DNA of 59,204 nucleotides from Reyranella sp. (GTDB lineage: Bacteria; Pseudomonadota; Alphaproteobacteria; Reyranellales; Reyranellaceae): NCBI GenBank assembly GCA_029946105.1, contig JAQSDW010000023.1, positions 1-59,204 of the forward strand, given 5' to 3'. The position numbers were made by a program, and so were the translations under genes. The notes below the pieces were generated by a model, which did no database searches, was not told the DNA's origin, and was given only the letters and a program-made list of their open reading frames with translations. Shown here piece after piece: positions 45,061-54,153 of this stretch. The stretch's first letter is position 1. Every line of letters begins with the position of its first letter.

Positions 45061-46069
45061 CCTTGAGCGCTTCGGCGTTGTTCTGCGCGTAGACGCGGGC
45101 GTTGAGCTGGTCCTCCTTGAAGGCGCCGAGCGATGCCAGCTCCGGCGAGAGCGGAACACCGGCTACAACCGGAAACTCCGAGTTGCCTTCGGCGAAATAT
45201 TTCTGGGCCGGCAGCGATACGAGATACTCCAGGAACTTCACGGCCACTTCCTTGTTCGGCGCATACTTGGCCACCGCGCCACCGCTTATGTTGACGTGGG
45301 TGCCGCGGTTCGACTGGTTGGGGAATACCAGACCGACCTTCGCGGCGACCTCGCGGTCTTCCGGCTTCTTCGAACGCATCAGATTGACGTAGTAGTAGGT
45401 GTTCACCAGGCAGACCTCGGCCTCGCCCGCGGCAACACCCTTGATCTGATCGGTGTCGCCACCGCGCGACGGACGCGCGAGATTGCCCGCCACTCCCTTG
45501 GCCCATGCTTCGGTCTTCTCCGGCCCAAGTGCTGCCAGGAGGGAACCGACGAGGGACTGGTTGTAAATGTGCCCGGAGGAGCGGATCAGCACCTTGCCCT
45601 TCCACTTGGCGTCGGCGAGGTCTTCATAGTTCTGCGGCGCCGCCGAAGCCGTCACCTTTTCCTTGTTGAAGAGGATCACGCGCGCGCGCTTGGAGAACCC
45701 GAACCAGTTGTTGTCCGGGTCGCGCAAATGCGCCGGCACTGCCTTGGCAAGCACTGCCGATGACACCGGCTGCAGCAAACCCATCTGGCGCGCCCGGTCG
45801 ATTCGGCCGGCGTCAGTGGTGATCAGCACGTCGCACGGGCTCTTGTCACCCTCGGCCTTGAGCCGTTCGACCAATGGATCGGGCTCGGCATCAATGCGGT
45901 TGATCTTGACGCCGCTCAGATCGGCGAAATTACCGTAGAGCGCTTCGTCGGTGTTGTAATGCCGCGCCGAGTAGAGGTTGAGCGTTCCCGTTTGCGCCTG
46001 CGACCGGCGCGAAACCAGAAAACCGACGCCGGCGGATAGTCCGGCAGCCATTAGGGCCCGTCGCTTCAT
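45035..46069 (-). CDS. Ferric iron ABC transporter substrate-binding protein (FbpA/FutA-like)
   Basis: The 344-aa periplasmic protein has a signal peptide with twin arginines (KRRALMAAGLSAGVGF, then SRRSQA), the N-terminal GTLNLYSARHYNTDEALYGN with tyrosines, and the iron-binding tyrosine cluster NTYYYVNLMR (about 229-238). It would bind Fe3+ and hand it to the adjacent permease. It is convergent with that permease. A palindrome over its -35 element suggests iron-responsive control by a Fur/Mur-type regulator (inference). Confidence 0.9.
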   Translation of the reverse strand: MKRRALMAAGLSAGVGFLVSRRSQAQTGTLNLYSARHYNTDEALYGNFADLSGVKINRIDAEPDPLVERLKAEGDKSPCDVLITTDAGRIDRARQMGLLQPVSSAVLAKAVPAHLRDPDNNWFGFSKRARVILFNKEKVTASAAPQNYEDLADAKWKGKVLIRSSGHIYNQSLVGSLLAALGPEKTEAWAKGVAGNLARPSRGGDTDQIKGVAAGEAEVCLVNTYYYVNLMRSKKPEDREVAAKVGLVFPNQSNRGTHVNISGGAVAKYAPNKEVAVKFLEYLVSLPAQKYFAEGNSEFPVVAGVPLSPELASLGAFKEDQLNARVYAQNNAEALKVMDRAGWK

Positions 46070-46106
46070 ATCGGTCTCCCAGTGCGAGTGTGTCTCAATA
46101 CCAAGC

Positions 46107-46155
46107 GAATTAGCACCCCCACAGAGCGACTGCAAATCGTTTGCAGCAAATTTGC
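46107..46155 (-). promoter_or_regulatory. fbpA promoter with candidate Fur/Mur-type operator
   Basis: On the minus strand TTGCAG (46135-46130) and TAATTC (46112-46107) are 17 bp apart, with TGC before the -10. TGCAAATCGTTTGCA (46131-46145) is a perfect 6-3-6 palindrome covering the -35, and GCAAATTTGC (46146-46155) directly adjoins it. Such TGCAAAT-type palindromes resemble alphaproteobacterial Fur/Mur sites. The divergent cfa gene starts 90 nt to the right. Confidence 0.6.
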
Positions 46156-46244
46156 ACGGTTCTACCCTTTGCCTTGAAATCGCCATTTGGCTTAACATTT
46201 CACCTAACAGCTACGTGGAGTTCGTTGCCCCGGGGGGAACGACG

Positions 46245-47483
46245 ATGTTGCTAGTCAAGGTGCTCGCCCGCGTCCTGGGCGAAGGTCAGTTGACGATCAT
46301 CGATGCCGCCGGGCGGTCGCACCGCCTTGTGGGCGCCCGGTCAGGACCTGCCGTCACCCTGCGTATTCACACCTGGTGGACCGGTATTCGCCTGGCCCTG
46401 CGTCCGCGGCTGGCGTTCGGCGAATCCTATATGGACGGCAAGCTCACCGTCGAGGACGGCGACATCTATGACCTGCTCGACCTCCTCGGCCGCAATATCG
46501 CAGCCGTCGAGGCCACGCCCCTTGTACGCTGGTCGTTCGCTCTCCAGAAATTCCTGCGGGCGATCGAGCAGTACAATCCGATCGGCCGGGCGCAGCGCAA
46601 TGTCGCCCATCACTACGATCTCAACGACCAGCTCTATGACTTCTTCCTCGATCGCGACCGCCAGTACTCCTGCGCCTATTTCACGACGCCGGGCGAAAGC
46701 CTGGAACAGGCCCAGATCGACAAGAAGCGCCATATCGCGGCCAAGCTGCTGCTGAAAGAGGGTCAGCGCGTGCTCGACATCGGCGCAGGTTGGGGCGGCA
46801 TGAGCCTGTTCCTCTCCCGGCAGTTCGGCGTCGACGTCACCGGTGTCACGCTATCCAGGGAACAGCACGCCGTCTCCAGCCGCCGCGCGCTCGAGGGGGG
46901 CGTTGCCGACCGGGTCCGCTTCAAGCTGCTCGACTATCGCCAGGAACCGGGCCGCTACGACCGCATCGTCTCGGTCGGCATGTTCGAGCATGTCGGCGCT
47001 GCCCACTACGTCGAATACTTCACCAAGGTGAAGGAACTGCTGGCCGACGACGGCATCATGCTTCTGCACTCGATCTGCCGCATGGAAGCGCCGGGCGGCA
47101 CGAACACCTGGTTGCGCAAGTACATTTTCCCCGGCGGCTATACGCCGGCCCTGTCCGAGGTCCTGGCGGCAATCGAAAAGGTCGAGCTGTGGGTAACCGA
47201 CATCGAGGTGCTTCGCCTGCACTATGCAGAAACAATCCGCCATTGGCGCCAGCGCTTCCAGGTCAACCGGGAAAAGGTCAAGCAGACCGCCGGTTATGAC
47301 GAGCGCTTCTGCCGGATGTGGGAATTCTATCTGGCCGGCTGCGAAGTCTCTTTCCGGTACATGAACCAGATGGTTGTCCAGATCCAGATCGCCAAGCGCC
47401 AGGATACGGTACCCCTCACTCGCGACTACATGACCGCCACTGAACGTGGCGACGGAACCGCGCCGTCAATGGCGGCGGAGTGA
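46245..47483 (+). CDS. Cyclopropane-fatty-acyl-phospholipid synthase family protein
   Basis: The 412-aa SAM-dependent methyltransferase has the SAM motif LDIGAGWGGMSLFLSRQFGV, the EHVGAAHYVEYFTKV block and the C-terminal RQRFQVNREKVKQTAGYDER segment typical of CFA synthases. It probably methylenates unsaturated phospholipid chains to cyclopropane. The ATG at 46245 has a GGGGGGAA ribosome site 6 nt upstream. It is divergent from fbpA and shares its control region. Confidence 0.88.
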   Translation: MLLVKVLARVLGEGQLTIIDAAGRSHRLVGARSGPAVTLRIHTWWTGIRLALRPRLAFGESYMDGKLTVEDGDIYDLLDLLGRNIAAVEATPLVRWSFALQKFLRAIEQYNPIGRAQRNVAHHYDLNDQLYDFFLDRDRQYSCAYFTTPGESLEQAQIDKKRHIAAKLLLKEGQRVLDIGAGWGGMSLFLSRQFGVDVTGVTLSREQHAVSSRRALEGGVADRVRFKLLDYRQEPGRYDRIVSVGMFEHVGAAHYVEYFTKVKELLADDGIMLLHSICRMEAPGGTNTWLRKYIFPGGYTPALSEVLAAIEKVELWVTDIEVLRLHYAETIRHWRQRFQVNREKVKQTAGYDERFCRMWEFYLAGCEVSFRYMNQMVVQIQIAKRQDTVPLTRDYMTATERGDGTAPSMAAE

Positions 47484-47578
47484 CGGGACTCGGTTGTCCC
47501 CAGCTTTCAGGTTATCCTAGAAGCGCTGCAGCATTAGCAGTGGTGAATGCCTCCTCGCGTCCGTAACAAAGGCTCTAC

Positions 47579-49114
47579 ATGGAGCCATTAAAAGAAACGA
47601 CCAACGTCACACGCCTCCCCGGCGCAGAGGACACGCGCCTGCGCGAGCCGCCGCACAATTTCGAGGCGGAGCAGGCGCTGCTGGGCGCCATCCTCGTCAA
47701 CAACGCCGCCTATCAACGCGTGGCCGAGTTCCTGCGTCCCGAGCACTTCGCCGATCCGCTGCACGGCAAGCTCTTCGATTCCCTGTCGCGACTGATCGAA
47801 CGCGGCCAGGTGGTGAGCGCCGTCACCCTCAAGACCTACGTCGAGCAGGACGAGGCGATGAAGGCCGCCGGCGGCGCAGCGACCTACCTTGCCCGCCTTG
47901 CTGCCGCCTCGGTCCATGTGATCGATGCCGCCGCCTTCGGCCGCACGGTGCACGATCTCTACCTGCGACGACAACTGGTCGATCTCGGCGAGGAGGTCGT
48001 CAACGGCGCCTTTGGTGGCGATGTCGACGAGACGGCGCTGCATCAGATCGAGATGGCCGAGAAGAAGCTTTTCGAACTCGCGACCACCGGCCAGACCGAG
48101 GGCGGCTTCAAGCCGTTCCGCGCGGCGCTCACCGAAGCGACCATCGCGGCCGAGGCCGCGTACCACCGGGTCGGGCAGCTCACCGGCGTGGCATCGGGCC
48201 TGTTCCAGCTCGACCAGCTTCTGGGCGGTCTCCATCGCTCGGACCTCATCATCCTCGCCGGCCGCCCGTCGATGGGGAAGACCGCTCTGGCAACGAACAT
48301 CGCCTTCAATGCCGCGCGCGCCTACCGCGAGGAGCATGGCGAGGACGGCAAGCCCAAGGCAGTCGACGGCGCCGTCGTCGGCTTCTTTTCGCTGGAAATG
48401 TCCTCCGAGCAGCTCGCCACCCGAATGCTCGCCGAACAGGCGGAGGTGCCGTCCGAGAAGATCCGCAAGGGCGAGCTGATCAGCGGCGATTTCGACAAGG
48501 TCCTGTCGGTCAGTCAGGAACTCGAGCACCTCAATTTCTTCATCGACGACACGCCCGCCCTCAGCATCGCCGCACTGCGTACCCGGGCGCGCCGTCTGAA
48601 ACGCACCCACGGTCTCGGGCTGCTGGTGGTCGACTACCTCCAGCTTCTCAATCCTTCCGGCAGGTCGCGCCAGGAAAACCGCGTGCAGGAAGTCTCCGAG
48701 ATCACGCGTGGTCTGAAGACCCTGGCCAAGGAGCTCGACGTGCCGGTTCTGGCGCTGTCGCAGCTCAGTCGCGCGGTCGAGCAGCGCGAGGACAAGCGGC
48801 CGCAGCTTTCCGACCTGCGCGAGTCGGGGTCGATCGAGCAGGACGCCGACGTCGTCATGTTCGTCTATCGCGAAGAGTACTATCTGCAGCGCGGCGAGCC
48901 GACGCGACGCGCCGAGGAGAACGACCAGCGTTTCAACGAGCGCCACGATGCCTGGAAGCAGCGTTGCGAGCAGACCTACGGCAAGGCCGAGGTGATCGTG
49001 GCCAAGCAGCGCCATGGCCCCACCGGCCTCGTGCGCCTGGCATTCGAAGGCCAGTTCACCAAATTCGACAACCTGCCCGCCGACGAGGAACGGCCGGGCG
49101 GCCCAGCCTTCTAG
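47579..49114 (+). CDS. dnaB: Replicative DNA helicase
   Basis: The 511-aa hexameric helicase has the N-terminal primase-interacting domain (NFEAEQALLGAILVNNAAYQ) and a RecA-like motor with Walker A GRPSMGKTALATNIA (about 234-248), Walker B LLVVDYLQLL and the LRESGSIEQDADVV motif. No intein is present. alr starts 8 nt after its stop, beginning a long codirectional block. Confidence 0.97.
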   Translation: MEPLKETTNVTRLPGAEDTRLREPPHNFEAEQALLGAILVNNAAYQRVAEFLRPEHFADPLHGKLFDSLSRLIERGQVVSAVTLKTYVEQDEAMKAAGGAATYLARLAAASVHVIDAAAFGRTVHDLYLRRQLVDLGEEVVNGAFGGDVDETALHQIEMAEKKLFELATTGQTEGGFKPFRAALTEATIAAEAAYHRVGQLTGVASGLFQLDQLLGGLHRSDLIILAGRPSMGKTALATNIAFNAARAYREEHGEDGKPKAVDGAVVGFFSLEMSSEQLATRMLAEQAEVPSEKIRKGELISGDFDKVLSVSQELEHLNFFIDDTPALSIAALRTRARRLKRTHGLGLLVVDYLQLLNPSGRSRQENRVQEVSEITRGLKTLAKELDVPVLALSQLSRAVEQREDKRPQLSDLRESGSIEQDADVVMFVYREEYYLQRGEPTRRAEENDQRFNERHDAWKQRCEQTYGKAEVIVAKQRHGPTGLVRLAFEGQFTKFDNLPADEERPGGPAF

Positions 49115-49122
49115 CGCCGTCG

Positions 49123-50289
49123 ATGTCCTCTCCTGACGACGACGCCACTCGCCGGGCCGGCGCGATCCTGACGATCGATCTCGCAGCGATCGCCGCCAAC
49201 TGGCGCGGCCTGCGCGACGCCGGCCGCGCCGACGGCCGTCCGGTGGATTGCGCCGCCGTGCTCAAGGCCGATGCCTACGGCACTGGCCTTGCAATCGTGG
49301 GCCCCAAGCTGGCGGCGGAGGGTTGCCGGCAGTTCTTCGTGGCGCATATCGACGAAGGAATAGAGCTGCGGCGCGTGTTGCCCGGGCATCCGATCTATGT
49401 CCTGAACGGCCTGCTGGCCGGCACCGAGGGCGATTTCGTCGAGCACGGCCTCACCCCGGTACTCAATCATCTTGGCCAGCTCAACGCCTGGCGCGCCGCG
49501 GCGCAGCGCTTCAACCAGGCGCTGGATGCCGTCATCCATCTAGACACCGGGATGAATCGCCTGGGCTTCGGCCCCGAGGACGCCCAGGCCCTGATCAACG
49601 AGCGTGGTCGCTTGCGCGGACTGCGGCTGGCCTTGTTCATGAGCCATCTCGTGGCGTCGGAGGAGCCGGCCAATCCGATCAACGGCGAGCAGCTCTCCCG
49701 CTTCAGGGGGTTCGTGAAGGCCATGCCCGGTGCACCGGCGTCGCTGGCGAATTCCTCAGGCATCTTTCTCGGCCCCGAATATCACTTCGACCTGATGCGG
49801 CCTGGCGCTGCCCTCTACGGGATCAACCCCCTGCCTGGGCAGGACAATCCGATGCTGCCGACCGTGGCCCTACACGCACGCATCCTGCAAACCCGTCGCG
49901 TTGACGCTCTACAGACCGTTGGATACGGTGGAGCTTGGCGTGCGGCGAGGCCGACGCGTGTTGCCACCATCGGCCTCGGATACGCCGACGGCTACTTTCG
50001 CGATTTGATGAACCGCAGTGTCGTCTACATTGGCCAGCAATCTGTGCCCGTGATCGGCCGAATATCGATGGATCTCGTGACGATCGATGTGACCGAGGTG
50101 CCAGAGGCCGTTTCGCAGCCGGGTGCCTCCGTGGAAATTCTGGGCGCCAACCTGTCGCCCGACGATCTCGCCGAACGGGCGCGCACCAACGGGTATGAAA
50201 TCATGACCGCCCTCGGACGGCGCTATCACCGTGTGTATGTCGAAGGCCAGGGCGACATAGCGGGAGAAGAAGCGGGAGAAGAGACGTGA
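49123..50289 (+). CDS. alr: Alanine racemase
   Basis: The 388-aa PLP enzyme makes D-alanine for peptidoglycan. The PLP lysine is in VLKADAYG (Lys48), and the second catalytic residue Tyr lies in TVGYGGAWRAARPTRVATIG. HLDTGMNRLGF and GRISMDLVTIDVT are also family motifs. ATG 49123 is chosen because upstream codons belong to the dnaB end. Its stop overlaps the mlaE start (GTGA). Confidence 0.94.
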   Translation: MSSPDDDATRRAGAILTIDLAAIAANWRGLRDAGRADGRPVDCAAVLKADAYGTGLAIVGPKLAAEGCRQFFVAHIDEGIELRRVLPGHPIYVLNGLLAGTEGDFVEHGLTPVLNHLGQLNAWRAAAQRFNQALDAVIHLDTGMNRLGFGPEDAQALINERGRLRGLRLALFMSHLVASEEPANPINGEQLSRFRGFVKAMPGAPASLANSSGIFLGPEYHFDLMRPGAALYGINPLPGQDNPMLPTVALHARILQTRRVDALQTVGYGGAWRAARPTRVATIGLGYADGYFRDLMNRSVVYIGQQSVPVIGRISMDLVTIDVTEVPEAVSQPGASVEILGANLSPDDLAERARTNGYEIMTALGRRYHRVYVEGQGDIAGEEAGEET

Positions 50290-51065
50290 ACATTCCGCTG
50301 TTGACGGTTCTCGGCCGCATGTCGCTGGCCTTCCTGGAGGCGACCGGGGCAGTGACGGCCTTCGCCTTCCATGCCGTGCGTCAGGCGGTGCAGCCGCCCT
50401 ACTACCGCCGCCAGATCGTCAGCCAGATACTGGAGATCGGCTACTACTCCTTGCCAGTCGTCGGCCTGACCGCGATCTTCACCGGCATGGTCCTGGCGCT
50501 GCAGAGCTATACCGGCTTCGCCCGCTTCTCCGCCGAAAGTGCCATTCCCAACGTCGTTGTCGTATCGCTGACCCGTGAACTGGGCCCGGTCCTTGCCAGC
50601 CTCATGGTGGCGGGCCGCATTGGCGCTGCCATTGCCGCCGAGATCGGCACCATGCGCGTCACCGAACAGATCGATGCGCTCACCACGCTGTCGACCGATC
50701 CCTTCAAGTATCTGGTGGCGCCTCGCCTGATCGCGGGGATCGTCACCCTGCCGATCCTGGTTCTGGTCGCCGACATCATCGGCATTCTCGGCGGCTTTCT
50801 CGTCGGCGTGTACAAACTCGACTTCAACGACACCGCCTACCTGCGCAACTCGTTGGACTTCCTCGAGTTCCAGGACGTGTTCTCGGGTCTCGTGAAAGCC
50901 GCGGTCTTCGGATTCCTCATCACCTTGATGGGTTGCTATCACGGCTATACGTCGAAGGGCGGCGCCCAGGGTGTCGGCATGGCGACAACCAATGCCGTGG
51001 TCTCGGCATCGATCCTGATTTTCACTTTCAACTACTTCATCACCGAAGCGTTCTTCGCCCGATGA
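50286..51065 (+). CDS. mlaE: MlaE-family ABC permease (phospholipid transport)
   Basis: The 259-aa inner-membrane protein has five or six helices and the MlaE signatures LTAIFTGMVLALQSYTGF, LTRELGPVLASLMVAGRIGA and GTMRVTEQIDAL. It pairs with MlaF and, in the periplasm, MlaD, here encoded about 34 kb away at 15821. The start is GTG 50286, overlapping the alr stop by 4 nt. mlaF overlaps its stop by 4 nt. Confidence 0.93.
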   Translation: MNIPLLTVLGRMSLAFLEATGAVTAFAFHAVRQAVQPPYYRRQIVSQILEIGYYSLPVVGLTAIFTGMVLALQSYTGFARFSAESAIPNVVVVSLTRELGPVLASLMVAGRIGAAIAAEIGTMRVTEQIDALTTLSTDPFKYLVAPRLIAGIVTLPILVLVADIIGILGGFLVGVYKLDFNDTAYLRNSLDFLEFQDVFSGLVKAAVFGFLITLMGCYHGYTSKGGAQGVGMATTNAVVSASILIFTFNYFITEAFFAR

Positions 51066-51838
51066 GCGCCGCCGCGAAGATCGCCTTGCGCGGCGTCACC
51101 AAATCCTTCGGGCCCAAGAAAGTGCTGCAGGGCATCGATCTCGACGTGGCGCCGGGCGAATCGATGGTGGTGATCGGCGGCTCCGGCACCGGCAAATCGG
51201 TGCTGCTCAAATGCATCCTCGGATTGATGACGCCGGATCGCGGCTCGATCAGTGTCGACGGCGAGGAAACCGTCGGCTTCAACGACCGCAGCCGCGCCCG
51301 CGTCATGCGCAAGTTCGGCATGCTGTTCCAGGGCGGCGCCCTGTTCGATTCGCTGCGCGTCTGGGAAAATGTCGCGTTCGGCCCGATCCAGAGCGACGGC
51401 ATGAAGGCCGAAGAGGCTCGCGAGGTTGCCGTCGCCAAGCTGGGCGCCGTCGGCCTCGGGCCCGAAATCGGCGAACTGTTCCCCTCCGAGCTTTCCGGCG
51501 GCATGCAAAAGCGTGTGGCGTTGGCACGCGCCATCGCCCGTGAACCCGAGATCATCTTCTTCGACGAGCCGACCACCGGGCTCGACCCGATCATGGCCGA
51601 CGTCATCAACGACCTGATCGTGAAGTGCGTCAGCGACCTCGGCGCCACCGCCGTGTCGATCACCCACGACATGGCGAGCGCGCGCAAGATCGGCCATCGC
51701 ATCGGCATGCTCTACGAGGGCCGGCTGATCTGGCAGGGACCGGTCGCCGACATCGATCACTCCGGCAACGCCCATGTCGACCAGTTCATTCATGGCCGCG
51801 CCGAGGGGCCGATCCGCATGCAGGTCCGGAAGCTCTGA
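51062..51838 (+). CDS. mlaF: MlaF-family ABC ATPase (phospholipid transport)
   Basis: The 258-aa ATPase has Walker A GGSGTGKSVLLK (about 39-50), the signature LSGGMQKRVALARAIA and Walker B IIFFDEPTTGLDPI. It powers MlaE. ATG 51062 overlaps the mlaE stop (ATGA); pcm follows 2 nt after its stop. Confidence 0.94.
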   Translation: MSAAAKIALRGVTKSFGPKKVLQGIDLDVAPGESMVVIGGSGTGKSVLLKCILGLMTPDRGSISVDGEETVGFNDRSRARVMRKFGMLFQGGALFDSLRVWENVAFGPIQSDGMKAEEAREVAVAKLGAVGLGPEIGELFPSELSGGMQKRVALARAIAREPEIIFFDEPTTGLDPIMADVINDLIVKCVSDLGATAVSITHDMASARKIGHRIGMLYEGRLIWQGPVADIDHSGNAHVDQFIHGRAEGPIRMQVRKL

Positions 51839-51840
51839 CC

Positions 51841-52689
51841 ATGGCGCGCGCGCCCAGCCTCTCCCAGACACGGCGGTGGTTTGCCGAGGAACTGCGTGCC
51901 GTCGGCCATCTCCGAGACGAGCGCGTCGTCGAAGCCTTCGCTGCCGTGTCGCGCGAGCTCTTCGCCGGCCCCGGACCGTGGCGCATCTTTCATTTCGTCG
52001 ATGGCTACTGGACGACTGCCGACGCCGATCCGCGCCGGCTCTATCACAACGTCCTGATAGCGCTCGACGAGAGTCGCCGCCTCAATATCGGCGAGCCTTT
52101 GCTCTGGGCAAGCCACTTCGACCGTATCGGCGTGCAAGAGGGCGCACGCGTGCTGCAGGTCGGCGCGGGATCGGGCTACTACACCGCGATCCTCGCCGAA
52201 TTGGTGGGGCCCGACGGACAGGTCGAGGCCATCGAGATCGACAGGCCGCTCGCCGAGGCCGCGCAGCGTAATCTCGCGGCCTGGCCAAACGCCCACGTCC
52301 GCCTGGGCGACGCGAGCCAGCCGATCGACGGGCAATGGGACCTGATCGTGGCGTTCGCTGGGGCGACCGCGCCGCACGCCTGGTGGCTCGATGCGCTGGC
52401 CGACGGCGGCCGTCTGCTGTTGCCACTGACCGCCGAGCAACGGGGCGGCTTCATGCTGCGCCTGGACCGCCGCGACGACGGCTTCGCCGCGCGTTCCGCC
52501 GGCTGGGTCGGCTTCTACCCCTGCGCCCGCGCGCGCAGCCCGGAGGACAACGCAGCGCTCGGCCAGGCGCTCGCCGATTTCGTGGGCCAGCAGGCGGTAC
52601 GCAGCTTGCGCCGCGACCATCACGACAAGGACGATTCGTGCTGGCTGCATCGCGAGGGCTGGTGCCTCTCCAAGCGGGAGCTGCATTGA
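51841..52689 (+). CDS. Protein-L-isoaspartate O-methyltransferase-like protein
   Basis: The 282-aa protein has the PIMT fold: LLWASHFDRIGVQEGARVLQ, the SAM loop VGAGSGYYTAILAELVG and EIDRPLAEAAQRNLA. True PCM repairs isoaspartyl residues. The SAM motif I and downstream acidic residue are kept, but the conserved substrate-loop serine region of PCM is not obvious (PLLWASHF instead of the usual SQP.V pattern), so substrate identity is less sure. It ends with a one-base overlap with radA (TGATG). Confidence 0.8.
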   Translation: MARAPSLSQTRRWFAEELRAVGHLRDERVVEAFAAVSRELFAGPGPWRIFHFVDGYWTTADADPRRLYHNVLIALDESRRLNIGEPLLWASHFDRIGVQEGARVLQVGAGSGYYTAILAELVGPDGQVEAIEIDRPLAEAAQRNLAAWPNAHVRLGDASQPIDGQWDLIVAFAGATAPHAWWLDALADGGRLLLPLTAEQRGGFMLRLDRRDDGFAARSAGWVGFYPCARARSPEDNAALGQALADFVGQQAVRSLRRDHHDKDDSCWLHREGWCLSKRELH

Positions 52690-54128
52690 TGGCCCGGCCG
52701 ATGAAGCGCTTCGTCTGCCAGTCGTGCGGTTCCGTCACCACCAAGTGGAACGGCCGCTGCGAGAGCTGCGGCGAGTGGAACACCATCGTCGAGGAAGCAG
52801 CGCCCGCGCCCGGTCCGGCAGGCGGCGGCCTGGCGCGCGGCAGCAAGGGCCGGCTGCTCGAATTCGCCGGCCTGACGGGCACGACACCGCAGGCACCGCG
52901 CTACAAGAGCGGCATCGCTGAATTCGACCGGGTGTGTGGCGGCGGGCTCGTGGTCGGCTCGGCGCTGCTGATCGGCGGCGATCCCGGCATCGGCAAATCG
53001 ACGTTGCTGCTGCAGGTCGCGGCCGCGCTGGCGCGCCAGAATACGTCCTGCGCCTACATCTCGGGCGAGGAGGCACTCGACCAGGTGCGCTTGCGCGCCG
53101 AGCGGCTGGGCCTGGGCGATGCGCCGGTGCAGCTCACCGCCGCAACCTCGGTGCGTGACATCGTGGCGACGCTCGAGCGCGCCGATGCACCGAAGGTCGC
53201 GGTGATCGATTCCATCCAGACCATGTGGCTCGACACGGTCGACAGCACGCCCGGCACAGTGACGCAGGTTCGCGCCTCCTCGCAGGCGCTGGTCGAACTC
53301 GCCAAGCGCCGCGGCATCGCCGTGCTGCTGGTTGGCCACGTGACCAAGGACGGCGCCATCGCCGGCCCCCGCGTGCTCGAGCACATGGTCGACACGGTGC
53401 TCTATTTCGAAGGCGAGCGCGGTCACCAGTTCCGCATCCTGCGCACGGTCAAGAACCGCTTCGGCCCGACCGACGAGATCGGCGTGTTCGAGATGTCCGA
53501 TCGCGGCCTCTCCGACGTCGCCAATCCGTCGGCGCTGTTCCTGGGCGAGCGCCGCGGCAACGTCTCGGGCGCTTGCGTCTTCGCCGGCATCGAGGGCACC
53601 CGGCCGCTGCTGGTCGAGATCCAGGCGCTGGTGTCGCCCTCCTCCTTCGGCACGCCGCGCCATGCCGTGGTCGGCTGGGACTCCAATCGGCTCGCCATGG
53701 TGCTGGCCGTGCTCGAAGCCCGCTGCGGCGTCGCCATTGGCGCCAACGATGTCTATCTCAACGTCGCCGGCGGCTTGAAAATCGGGGAGCCGGCGGCCGA
53801 CCTGGCTGTGGCCGCGGCCGTCGTCTCGTCGCTGGCCGATGAACCGGTACCGGCCGAAATGGTCGTGTTCGGCGAGATTGGCCTCGGCGGTGAGGTTCGC
53901 CCGGTCGGCCAGCGCGAGGCGCGGCTGCGCGAGGCGGCGAAACTCGGCTTCCGCAGCGCCCTGGTGCCACGCGGTCGGGCCGGCACGGCACCCGCGCCAC
54001 GCGGCCCCGAGGCCATCGCCATTGACGAAATCGAGCATCTGACCGACCTTGTGGCTCGCTTTCAGCCGGCGAACAGGGCACCCAAGCGTCCGCGGCGCGA
54101 GGGCGCCCCCGACCGTCGGCGCGAATAG
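52689..54128 (+). CDS. radA: DNA repair protein RadA (Sms)
   Basis: The 479-aa protein has the zinc finger C10-x2-C13 and C24-x2-C27, a RecA-like core with Walker A GGDPGIGKSTLL, the RadA-specific KNRFG motif (VKNRFGPTDEIG), and a C-terminal Lon-like domain (ARCGVAIGANDVYLNVAGGL, GEIGLGGEVRPVGQ). It promotes branch migration in recombination. ATG 52689 starts the zinc finger; an upstream frame inside pcm is rejected. Confidence 0.96.
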   Translation: MARPMKRFVCQSCGSVTTKWNGRCESCGEWNTIVEEAAPAPGPAGGGLARGSKGRLLEFAGLTGTTPQAPRYKSGIAEFDRVCGGGLVVGSALLIGGDPGIGKSTLLLQVAAALARQNTSCAYISGEEALDQVRLRAERLGLGDAPVQLTAATSVRDIVATLERADAPKVAVIDSIQTMWLDTVDSTPGTVTQVRASSQALVELAKRRGIAVLLVGHVTKDGAIAGPRVLEHMVDTVLYFEGERGHQFRILRTVKNRFGPTDEIGVFEMSDRGLSDVANPSALFLGERRGNVSGACVFAGIEGTRPLLVEIQALVSPSSFGTPRHAVVGWDSNRLAMVLAVLEARCGVAIGANDVYLNVAGGLKIGEPAADLAVAAAVVSSLADEPVPAEMVVFGEIGLGGEVRPVGQREARLREAAKLGFRSALVPRGRAGTAPAPRGPEAIAIDEIEHLTDLVARFQPANRAPKRPRREGAPDRRRE

Positions 54129-54153
54129 GTCACGAGGCGTACTGGCGGAGTCG

